Below, piece after piece: positions 1 through 6,000 of a stretch of DNA of 6,094 nucleotides. The number at the start of each line of letters is the position of its first letter. The first letter of the stretch is position 1. The notes beneath the pieces are model-generated. The model was not told the DNA's origin. It did not search any database and saw only the letters and a list, made by a program, of their open reading frames with translations. A program made the position numbers and the translations under genes. Source of the stretch: Longicatena sp. (GTDB lineage Bacteria > Bacillota_I > Bacilli_A > Erysipelotrichales > Erysipelotrichaceae); the NCBI GenBank assembly GCA_020025055.1, contig JAHHST010000078.1, positions 1 through 6,094 of the forward strand, in the 5' to 3' direction.

Positions 1-95
1 AAAATGGTGAATTTTAAATTACCGAAATTGGTAAAATTATTATTGACATTATTAATCTCAATACATTTCATTTTAAATTCATAACTATAACGCAT
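1..95 (-). CDS. Partial ORF with transposase-like N-terminus (runs off window)
   Basis: An ATG at 93-95 opens a frame that stays open for 31 codons to the window edge. It is preceded by AGGAGG (plus 105-110) with a 9-base spacer, a strong ribosome site. The first residues, MRYSYEFKMKCIE, resemble the start of helix-turn-helix OrfA-type transposases common in Lachnospiraceae insertion sequences; this is from memory of the family. The following residues are rich in Asn and Phe and do not continue the usual pattern, so the copy may be divergent, frameshifted or decayed. The hairpin over its ribosome site is typical of insertion-sequence control. The rest of the gene lies outside the window, so identity is uncertain. 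Confidence 0.35.
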   Translation of the reverse strand, partial: MRYSYEFKMKCIEINNVNNNFTNFGNLKFTI

Positions 96-101
96 TAAAA
101 A

Positions 102-136
102 TACCCTCCTTACTGGTTTGTCCAGTAAAGAGGGTA
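102..136 (-). promoter_or_regulatory. Hairpin sequestering the ribosome site of the left-edge ORF
   Basis: The arms at 102-116 and 122-136 form a 15-position stem with one mismatch (109/129) around a 5-base loop. On the minus strand the second arm contains the AGGAGG ribosome site of the ORF starting at 95, and the hairpin is followed by TATTTTTA. The structure could therefore hide the ribosome site on read-through transcripts, or act as a weak terminator before the ORF. Both are known ways in which insertion sequences limit transposase expression driven from outside promoters. The stem is directly visible; the function is inferred. Confidence 0.55.
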
Positions 137-171
137 CATATCAGTATTGACAGGTTTTCTTTCGATCATTT

Positions 172-209
172 TTGTAATTCGGTGGTGAGGTATGGCTCCC
201 ACTTTACAA
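172..209 (-). repeat. Two-tier inverted repeat in leader of left-edge ORF
   Basis: TTGTAA at 172-177 is matched by TTACAA at 204-209. Inside them GTGAG (185-189) can pair with CCCAC (198-202), using one wobble pair on the minus-strand RNA. On that strand the fold lies upstream of the transposase-like ORF and of its ribosome-site hairpin. It may be part of an insertion-sequence end or a structured leader. I do not recognise it as a known riboswitch or RNA family, and short stems of this kind also occur by chance. Confidence 0.25.
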
Positions 210-491
210 TCACCCGCAGACTACACCAATAAAAATTTAGATTTCCTTGTACTAATAAGTATAACGGTAAGCGATATATAACAGCACAATTTATCTCCTT
301 CAACTTTTCATGAGACACTATCTTCAGTAGTGAACTATCCCTTGAATAGATCTAATTTATAGTTGAATAATTCACTTTGACTATGCTTGAATCCAGCTGA
401 AATTCATTCTAAATCATCTTTATGAGTGAATTGCTATGAGTTCAAAAAGACTGTATTATTGTGATAAAAAGCGACTTGCTTTAATCAGTTA

Positions 492-506
492 ATACCAGAC
501 TGGTAT
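492..506. repeat. Perfect 7-base inverted repeat, ATACCAG-A-CTGGTAT
   Basis: Two perfect 7-base arms surround a single central A. It looks like a dimeric-regulator operator, but no promoter or gene start lies next to it, so no role is assigned. Confidence 0.4.
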
Positions 507-558
507 GACGCATCATATCGGTATCAGTACTTTTTATTATCATTCCAAACGGCTTCAC

Positions 559-576
559 AATAAAGCATGCTTTATT
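559..576. repeat. Perfect 18-base palindrome
   Basis: AATAAAGCATGCTTTATT reads the same on both strands. It lies about 190 bases beyond the end of the UvrA-like gene. There is no U-tract on either side, so it is not a standard intrinsic terminator. It could be an operator, a recombination remnant or chance in AT-rich DNA. Confidence 0.4.
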
Positions 577-695
577 CCGGCAACTATGTCAGTTCTGTGA
601 TTTCTCGCCAAAAGCAGGAAGTTGCATTAAATTTCCCTAGACTGTAGTTTATCGTACCTGACTTCTTATACATAATTAGGAATTATTTAAATATA

Positions 696-721
696 TTAAT
701 AACAGAAATAGAGAACTCTAT
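696..721 (-). terminator. Possible weak terminator after the operon
   Basis: The palindrome ATAGAGAACTCTAT at 708-721 lies about 45 bases past the stop of the UvrA-like gene. On the minus strand it forms a 5-base stem with a 4-base loop, followed by the U-rich stretch TTCTGTTATT. The stem is short and A/T-rich, so it would be inefficient, but it is the best candidate near the operon end. Confidence 0.25.
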
Positions 722-765
722 CAGTCCACCATACATCCAAATCACTACAGACGACAAAGTTAATA

Positions 766-3105
766 CTACTTCCACGAAGATCCTTCTGTATTTATTACTT
801 TCTGAACACTACCTTCAAATATATTTCTTCCTCCCCCATTACCAGCTATATCTCCTAAATCAATTAAATAGTCTGCTATCTTTGAGATAAAATCTAAGTT
901 ATGTTCAATTACTACTAGCGTTTCCCCAGACTGTTGTAATTTATTAATTACGTTTATTATTAATTGTATATCTTTTTCGTTTAACCCAGATGTTGGCTCA
1001 TCCAAGATATATAACGCATTTCCTTGTTTATTACCGCCTAAATACTTTGCGAGTTTAATTCTCTGTGCCTCACCACCTGATAAATTCATAGACATTTGTC
1101 CTAAAGGGATATATCCTAATCCCATTTCTTCCATACATTTTAAAGTTCCATAAATAGAACTATCGGAAAATATTGGCATTATGTCGTTAATACTCATTCT
1201 CAAAACATCATCAATACTATATCCATTGTATTTAACAGACAACACGTCTTCATGAAATCTCCTTCCTTTGCATTCCGGACAAAGGACATATGTTTCTGGT
1301 AAATACGACAATTCAATTTTTTTCTTGCCTGCACCCTGACAACATTCGCATCTCCCTCCACTAACATTCATACTAAAGTCAGACGCTGATAATCCGAGTT
1401 CTAACGATTGATTTGTCTTTGCAAATAAGTCTCTAATTGTATCATAAATACCTAAATAAGACCCTACAGTAGAACGTGCTGTTTTACCTATTGGTTGCTG
1501 ATTCACTCGCATTATTTTCTTTATGCTTTCAATTCCAGAAACAGATTTACAATATCTACTTTCTCCTTTTCCACAACATTGCTCTAATACATCTATCAAA
1601 GAACTTTTTCCACTTCCAGAAACTCCAGATATACATGTAACATTGCCAATCGGGATTTTAACATCTATATTCTTAAGATTATGGTATGTTATCCCTTTAA
1701 ATTCAGCATACTTCTTTAGTTCAGATCCTTCTTTAAAAATTAGTTTCGAATTCTCTACTTCCACTGGTTTACCTTCAGATAATACATATCCACCATGCGG
1801 TCCTCCTTGTGGTCCCATTTCTATTACATGTTCTGCTGCATTAATAAACTTTTTATTATGCTCTATTGCAATTATTGTATTCCCTTTATTAACCAAATTT
1901 TGAACAGTATTGATAATTGCATCTATATTTTTATAGTGTAAGCCTTTACAAGGTTCATCCAGAATATAAATCAATCCAGAAAGACTACAGTCGAGCTGAG
2001 TTGCTAAACGCACTCTTTGCAGTTCTCCTCCCGAAAGCGTTGGAATACTTCTTCCAATACTAATATATTCTAATTTGAGCTTTATTAAATTCTTTATACG
2101 TCTTTCTATATCACTTAACAAATCCGTGATTTGTTCATAATAATCAGACAAAGCATAGTTTTCTCTCACTTTATTACACCAATCACTAAGTTCATTCATT
2201 GATAGCTGTTCTACTTCACCGATTCCATATCCATTAATCTTGTACCCTCTTACTATACTGTTTAATTTTTCTCCATTACATTCAGGACACTTTTCCTTAA
2301 ATAAGTATTTCGAAATATTTGCAAATGTAGATGGGACGTCTATATCACGTAATTTGTCATTAAGTTCTGCAAATACGCTTCTAAATTTTATTTCAGATTG
2401 TTTGTATCTACCTTTTGGTGTCCTATACTTTATATAATACGTCTCTGGAGTTTCACGGTATAACAATATACCTTTTTCCTTATCAGTTAATTCTGATACG
2501 GACTTATCGATATCAATATCATGTGTATTGCAAATGGCTTCTAATAATCTATATTCCTGCGATGTTGGTTTCCCTTTAAAATACAAAATACCTCCAGATG
2601 ATAGTTTCTTTTTATTATCTGGTATAATAGCTTGTTCTGATACTACGAATGCTTCGCCAATTCCGTTACATTTTGGACAACACGATACCGGATTGTTAGG
2701 GGAAAAATAATTTATATCAAAATTTGTTTTATATTCCTGATTTATAATAAATGCAAATAAGGTTCTTAAATAATAAGATATATCTGTTATTGTTCCTACT
2801 GTGGATCTAGGATTAACATTATAATACTTCTGAGAAATATTTAATGCAGGCCGCAAATTTTCAATATTTTGAACTTTAGGCTTCTCCATAAATTTTTGCC
2901 CAAACATATTTCCAGACATACTTTCAAGAAACTCTCTTTGGCTTTCTGCATATACAGTATCATATACCAATGATGATTTTCCACATCCCGATGGTCCCGT
3001 TACACAAGTAAATTTGTTAAGCGGAAATTTCACTGTAATATTCTTTAAATTATTTTCTGAAGCATTATGAACAATTATATTTTCCTTTAGTTCCACACCA
3101 TTCAC
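766..3105 (-). CDS. UvrA-like double-ATPase lacking the UvrB-binding domain; candidate self-resistance protein
   Basis: This is a 779-residue cytosolic DNA-binding ATPase of the UvrA family. Numbered from the GTG start, NBD1 has Walker A GPSGCGKSS (37-45), signature LSGGELQR (357-364), Walker B YILDEP (380-385) and His416. NBD2 has Walker A GVSGSGKSS (494-502), signature LSGGEAQR (675-682), Walker B YILDEP (699-704) and His735. Cysteine pairs at 143/146 with 273/276, and 586/589 with 609/612, fit zinc sites. After RSTVGT and YLRTLFAF the chain goes almost directly to the CCPKCNG motif. The roughly 115-residue UvrB-binding segment of housekeeping UvrA (about 940 residues) is therefore missing, along with the first CxxC of that region. 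Stand-alone UvrA paralogues of this size include DrrC and Ecm16, which protect antibiotic producers from DNA-binding drugs. As the last operon gene it probably gives immunity (inference). The GTG at 3103-3105 is preferred over the ATG at 3121-3123, because AGGAGG sits 7 bases before the GTG and nothing precedes the ATG. Its start overlaps the upstream E1 gene by 41 bases. Confidence 0.9.
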   Translation of the reverse strand: MNGVELKENIIVHNASENNLKNITVKFPLNKFTCVTGPSGCGKSSLVYDTVYAESQREFLESMSGNMFGQKFMEKPKVQNIENLRPALNISQKYYNVNPRSTVGTITDISYYLRTLFAFIINQEYKTNFDINYFSPNNPVSCCPKCNGIGEAFVVSEQAIIPDNKKKLSSGGILYFKGKPTSQEYRLLEAICNTHDIDIDKSVSELTDKEKGILLYRETPETYYIKYRTPKGRYKQSEIKFRSVFAELNDKLRDIDVPSTFANISKYLFKEKCPECNGEKLNSIVRGYKINGYGIGEVEQLSMNELSDWCNKVRENYALSDYYEQITDLLSDIERRIKNLIKLKLEYISIGRSIPTLSGGELQRVRLATQLDCSLSGLIYILDEPCKGLHYKNIDAIINTVQNLVNKGNTIIAIEHNKKFINAAEHVIEMGPQGGPHGGYVLSEGKPVEVENSKLIFKEGSELKKYAEFKGITYHNLKNIDVKIPIGNVTCISGVSGSGKSSLIDVLEQCCGKGESRYCKSVSGIESIKKIMRVNQQPIGKTARSTVGSYLGIYDTIRDLFAKTNQSLELGLSASDFSMNVSGGRCECCQGAGKKKIELSYLPETYVLCPECKGRRFHEDVLSVKYNGYSIDDVLRMSINDIMPIFSDSSIYGTLKCMEEMGLGYIPLGQMSMNLSGGEAQRIKLAKYLGGNKQGNALYILDEPTSGLNEKDIQLIINVINKLQQSGETLVVIEHNLDFISKIADYLIDLGDIAGNGGGRNIFEGSVQKVINTEGSSWK

Positions 3106-4153
3106 AGTCTTCCCTCCTCTCATATTTCTTGTATTGTATATTCATATTATAAATATCGAATTCACCTCTACGGTTAATATTTGATGGGGTAATTACTTTT
3201 GAAAGAACTTTAATTGCCTCCATACCAACCATGCTAGCAATCATTGAACACATAGGTCCAAAACTTCCTACTTTTCTGTTTTTAACAACTAATTTTTTAA
3301 CTTTTGTTGAATCTATTTTATTCTCTTCTTCAAGAGTTTTTTGAAAGCATTTCATACATGCAGTTTTTCCCGGTAATACAGTTTGTCCAATTAATGATAA
3401 ATGTAAATTATATCCACCTCCAACAATATGCGGAATCTTTCTTTCCATCGCATATTCTCCAACCCATAATGATGTTTCATCGACAGTAGGTTTATCTGCG
3501 CAATTAATGATTAAATCTATTTTCCGATCATTAAATCTTTTTAATGTCTCTTGCTTCAAGTAAATATCTGCCTTTTCAACATTAATATTCTCATCATATT
3601 CAAGAATTCTTTTTTCTAATACATCTGTCTTTTTTATTCCGATATCTGCCTCTGTATAGCCAAACTGTCTATGTAGATTTGTGATATCCACTGTATCTCC
3701 ATCCATAAGAATAATATTTTTCACACCAGACTGTGCCAAATTGCATGCCACCCAACTCCCCACAGCACCAAGCCCAATTACAAGCACTGTAGAATTACGA
3801 ATATTTTCCCACATTCTTACTAATTCTTCATGTGATGATGAATATTCTGCAATAAAATGAATCACTCTTCTATAGCTCTCATAACTTTCAAATTCATCTT
3901 TATTTTCCACATTATCCAAAATCCCATTTTTTCTTAAATAGTTTATGAGTTGTGATAGTTGTTGAATATCTACCTTATATTCTTTTGATATTGTTTCTAA
4001 ACTTTTGGTTCCATCTAACTCCATAATAACATTCATAATTAAATCATTTTGAACTTTAATATGAAGTTGTTGTCTAGTATTCGTTTTAAAGAATTCTAAG
4101 ATATGTTCTGAAACTTTTACTACTGATACTGTAGAATTTAATTTAGGATTCAT
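3065..4153 (-). CDS. Second ThiF/MccB-like E1 adenylating enzyme with N-terminal RRE-like domain
   Basis: This 362-residue protein is predicted to adenylate a peptide carboxylate with ATP in the cytosol. Residues about 1-82 look like a PqqD-type RiPP recognition element: strands, then the LDGTKSLETISKEYKVD segment leading to a winged helix ending KNGILDN. The E1 core follows: Arg96 at the arginine-finger position (in YRRVIHF), nucleotide loop GLGAVGS (127-133), DGDTVD (151-156), Asn159/Arg162 in NLHRQ, Lys174/175, and Asp220 in NCADKP. Cysteine pairs 266/269 and 350/353 form the usual structural zinc site. No E1 thioester cysteine domain is present. Its length matches MccB (about 350 residues), which also has an RRE-like clamp. 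It overlaps the preceding E1 by 11 bases and has a good ribosome site (GGAGGT, plus 4164-4169). It is a diverged paralogue of its neighbour, and the two may form a heterodimer. The substrate is inferred to be the 59-residue peptide. Confidence 0.85.
   Translation of the reverse strand: MNPKLNSTVSVVKVSEHILEFFKTNTRQQLHIKVQNDLIMNVIMELDGTKSLETISKEYKVDIQQLSQLINYLRKNGILDNVENKDEFESYESYRRVIHFIAEYSSSHEELVRMWENIRNSTVLVIGLGAVGSWVACNLAQSGVKNIILMDGDTVDITNLHRQFGYTEADIGIKKTDVLEKRILEYDENINVEKADIYLKQETLKRFNDRKIDLIINCADKPTVDETSLWVGEYAMERKIPHIVGGGYNLHLSLIGQTVLPGKTACMKCFQKTLEEENKIDSTKVKKLVVKNRKVGSFGPMCSMIASMVGMEAIKVLSKVITPSNINRRGEFDIYNMNIQYKKYERREDCEWCGTKGKYNCS
3103..3118 (-). promoter_or_regulatory. Shine-Dalgarno and GTG start of the UvrA-like gene
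   Basis: AGGAGGG (plus 3112-3118), inside the last codons of the upstream E1 gene, is well spaced for the GTG at 3103-3105 but lies downstream of the alternative ATG at 3121-3123. This decides the start in favour of GTG and indicates translational coupling to the E1 gene. Confidence 0.7.
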
Positions 4154-5264
4154 TTATAGACACACCTCCACATATTGGACAGTTAGAATTTTTCTTCACA
4201 TTTAAATATGTCAGCGACATGTCCTGGAATAAAAATTCTCCTCTTACCTTGTAACTATTTTCCATTAGAACAAGGCCTGCAATGTATTTAATTATTTCTA
4301 TGCATGCATATGAAGTCGAGAATAATGATAACGTTGCCAGCCCTCCAATTTCTTTATATCTTGTTTTCACTGGATGTTTTTGTGGTTTCCATCCTTTAAG
4401 AGTTTCTTTAAAGTGGGACACATAGCATTCAACACATGGCGTCACATACGGTATAATCAATTCTCCAGTACTAGCCAAATGTGCGTCAAATCCGCCTGCA
4501 ATATAATGTGAAGTTTTATGTTTAACACAAATTCTAGAAATTTTTGATGATGTATATCCAATATACGGTTCATCCATTGTATTAACAACAAAATTTGCAG
4601 ATAAAATCAACTTTTCAACATCTGATTCTGGTTTCATACTTTCACATATTATTTCTACTTTTAACTCAGAATTTATTTTCTGAAGTTCTCTAGCAAGTAC
4701 CTCCACTTTTTTCATACCAATATATTTCTTTTTATAATACATATGTCTTGATATATCTGACTCCTCAACTTCATCAAAATCGAATAATACAATATTACCC
4801 ACTCCTGCCATAGCAAGTTCTATTGCAATATCACCACCCACAGCACCAACACCAAATATAATTACTCTTGCATCATACAATTTTTTTTGTGCGATTACTC
4901 CTTCTTTTTCGCTGCCTAAAAATTCCGAGAAATAGTTTATTTGTCTTGCATAACGTTTCTGGTCCTTTTTACTCATTATATTATCTGAACCATTATACAC
5001 CTCTGTAATGATACGGTTTATTAACATTACTTCTAGAACTTTTTCTACCAATTTGGAACTCACATTATATTTTGTATTCATTATTGTTTTTATTTCTGAA
5101 ACATTTCTTTCTCCATCAATTATTTCCAATAAATGAATTGTTTCTCTATTTACTTTAAAACTTTTTCTTTGTCTTGTATTCATATAATAAGCCATTAGAT
5201 ATGTTTCATTACTTAAAAATAAATCTACAGAGTCCTTTATTTTAAATATAATTGCTTCATTCAT
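4143..5264 (-). CDS. First ThiF/MccB-like E1 adenylating enzyme with N-terminal RRE-like domain
   Basis: A 373-residue protein with the same plan as the E1 after it. Residues about 1-90 are RRE/PqqD-like (IIDGERNVSEIKTIMNTKY, then a winged helix ending INRIITEV). Both paralogues share NTRQ in this region. The catalytic core has RYARQ (104-108, arginine finger Arg107), GVGAVGG (138-144), FDFDE (161-165), Arg173, Lys185/186 and Asp231 in NTMDEP. Zinc cysteines are 277/280 and 362/365. The Asn of the family NLxRQ motif is Asp170 here (SDISRH), a possible change at the ATP site. The family activates C-terminal or side-chain carboxylates (MoeB, ThiF, MccB, PaaA). I chose the ATG at 5262-5264, which overlaps the JAB gene stop as ATGAATGA and has AAGGA 12 bases upstream. 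An in-frame ATG at 5307-5309 would add 15 residues, but has no ribosome site and extends beyond the domain. Confidence 0.85.
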   Translation of the reverse strand: MNEAIIFKIKDSVDLFLSNETYLMAYYMNTRQRKSFKVNRETIHLLEIIDGERNVSEIKTIMNTKYNVSSKLVEKVLEVMLINRIITEVYNGSDNIMSKKDQKRYARQINYFSEFLGSEKEGVIAQKKLYDARVIIFGVGAVGGDIAIELAMAGVGNIVLFDFDEVEESDISRHMYYKKKYIGMKKVEVLARELQKINSELKVEIICESMKPESDVEKLILSANFVVNTMDEPYIGYTSSKISRICVKHKTSHYIAGGFDAHLASTGELIIPYVTPCVECYVSHFKETLKGWKPQKHPVKTRYKEIGGLATLSLFSTSYACIEIIKYIAGLVLMENSYKVRGEFLFQDMSLTYLNVKKNSNCPICGGVSINES

Positions 5265-5706
5265 TTTTATTGCCAATCCTTTCTCTAATGGATAATGCAT
5301 CTTGCCCATTAACGACTAACGAATCAATTAATGTTACATCAAAAAAATTTGTAAGTGCTCCTATTTTCTTTGTCATCTCAAGATCATTACTTGTAATTTC
5401 CAATACTCCACTAGGATGATTATGTGCAATAATAATCTTTGATGAATTACTTAATAATGCTGTTTTTATAATCTGTGCAATTGATACTTTTACAGTTTCA
5501 ATATCTCCCATTGCTGTTTTTGAAATATTAATTATCTTATTTGTTGAATCCAAACATAACGCTGCAACATACTCAACATTACTTTTTCCAATGAATGAAC
5601 AAAAAACAGGTGCAGCGTCTTCTACTCCATATACATTTGCCCGATCAATTGGAATGTCTTTAACATATTCGCTACATAACTTTAATTCTACAACTTCTAT
5701 TTTCAT
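5257..5706 (-). CDS. Stand-alone RadC-type JAB/MPN+ domain protein, putative metalloprotease
   Basis: A 149-residue protein consisting almost only of the RadC JAB domain, without the helix-hairpin-helix region of full RadC (about 220 residues). The metal motif is HNHPSG with His95, His97 and Asp108, and a likely catalytic Glu45 (NVEYV). The Ser expected eight residues after His97 is Thr105, and the His usual in RadC LLDH is Ser129 (LIDS). JAB proteins are zinc peptidases or deubiquitinases, and bacterial ones often process proteins handled by E1-like enzymes (for example QbsD and CBASS Cap3). The RadC branch itself is poorly understood; despite the name, a direct DNA-repair role is unproven. 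Sitting between the precursor and two E1 genes, a peptide-trimming role is plausible (inference). No clear ribosome site precedes the ATG, so expression may be low or coupled. It overlaps the first E1 gene by 8 bases. Confidence 0.85.
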   Translation of the reverse strand: MKIEVVELKLCSEYVKDIPIDRANVYGVEDAAPVFCSFIGKSNVEYVAALCLDSTNKIINISKTAMGDIETVKVSIAQIIKTALLSNSSKIIIAHNHPSGVLEITSNDLEMTKKIGALTNFFDVTLIDSLVVNGQDALSIRERIGNKNE

Positions 5707-5717
5707 TTTTATCTACA

Positions 5718-5757
5718 ATAATAAAAGAGTCTGACATGCTTTAAAATGCATCACCAG
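5718..5757 (-). terminator. Attenuator-like hairpin between precursor and enzyme genes
   Basis: On the minus strand CTGGTGATGC (ending at 5748) can pair with GCATGTCAG (ending at 5731) around an 8-base AT-rich loop, with one bulge and two G-U pairs. ACTCTTTTATTATT follows. This weak hairpin plus U-rich run could stop part of the transcription after the precursor gene, giving more precursor than enzyme. That is common in RiPP operons. Confidence 0.4.
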
Positions 5758-5779
5758 GCCTTTTCCTCTTTCTTATTTA

Positions 5780-5959
5780 CTAATACTGAATAACTCCACC
5801 TTCAACATTCAAGAATTCTCCCCAAGCCTCTTCTGTTGAAACATAATCATTTCTTGTACAAACTCGTGTACAACAATCTGATCTACCACCAGAGCAATCT
5901 GCTGTATAATCTGCAAACAATTCTTCTTCACTAACTTCTTCAAATATAAGTTCATTCAT
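5780..5959 (-). CDS. 59-residue cysteine-containing peptide, probable RiPP precursor
   Basis: ATG at 5957-5959, stop TAG at 5780-5782. It is the first gene after the promoter, with GGGAGG 9 bases upstream of the ATG. Residues 1-21 are acidic (eight Asp/Glu, no Lys/Arg) and contain ELIFEEVSEEELFADY, a plausible leader for the RRE domains of the E1 proteins. Residues 21-38 hold all four cysteines (22, 29, 30, 34), all three arginines and a CTR-V-CTR tandem, a likely modified core. Residues 39-59 are again acidic, with a single Trp46, and end GG at 54-55 plus four more residues (VIQY). The whole peptide has no lysine. No transmembrane segment or Sec signal is visible. I do not recognise a named precursor family. 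Position ahead of two RRE-E1 enzymes is the main support; core boundaries and modification are inference. Confidence 0.75.
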   Translation of the reverse strand: MNELIFEEVSEEELFADYTADCSGGRSDCCTRVCTRNDYVSTEEAWGEFLNVEGGVIQY

Positions 5960-5968
5960 TTCAATCTA

Positions 5969-5974
5969 CCTCCC
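5969..5974 (-). promoter_or_regulatory. Shine-Dalgarno of the precursor gene
   Basis: GGGAGG lies 9 bases before the ATG at 5957-5959, a strong ribosome site. The next gene in the operon has none, which fits high precursor and low enzyme synthesis. Confidence 0.7.
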
Positions 5975-6000
5975 AAATTATTCTCTATATAATTATTCAC

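Larger units (their letters stand above)
137..765. other. Intergenic stretch without a convincing gene
   Basis: I read both strands and found only short frames (for example 18 codons on the plus strand from 436 and 29 codons on the minus strand from about 672). None has a credible ribosome site or a recognisable protein. The contents are a two-tier inverted repeat in the leader of the left-edge ORF (172-209), palindromes at 492-506 and 559-576, and a small hairpin just after the operon (708-721). No tRNA, rRNA or CRISPR signature was seen. It may be decayed mobile-element DNA, given the transposase-like ORF at the left edge. Confidence 0.5.

Noticed and set aside
224..226. Possible insertion-sequence end (TG/CA) near 224
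   Set aside because: Only one end would be in the window, and no terminal repeat or target duplication can be checked.
436..492. Plus-strand 18-codon ORF (MSSKRLYYCDKKRLALIS)
   Set aside because: It has no ribosome site or promoter and is too short to identify; it could be a decayed fragment.
1523..1903. Plus-strand open frame of 126 codons
   Set aside because: It lies antisense inside the UvrA-like gene, whose motifs are intact, and has no ribosome site or recognisable domain.
2240..2710. Two short plus-strand open frames
   Set aside because: Both are shadows of the UvrA-like gene on the opposite strand.
3106..3123. ATG start six codons upstream for the UvrA-like gene
   Set aside because: There is no ribosome site before it, whereas AGGAGG is ideally placed for the GTG at 3103-3105.
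3304..3489. Plus-strand open frame of 61 codons
   Set aside because: It is antisense to the second E1 gene and lacks any protein signature.
5265..5309. ATG start fifteen codons upstream for the first E1 gene
   Set aside because: It has no ribosome site, would overlap the JAB gene deeply, and adds residues not part of the RRE-like domain.
5780..5959. Small peptide as a ThiS/MoaD-type beta-grasp sulfur carrier
   Set aside because: Size and a near-terminal GG fit loosely, but the cysteine-rich centre and lack of a hydrophobic beta-grasp pattern do not. I keep only the GG-tail idea as a hypothesis.
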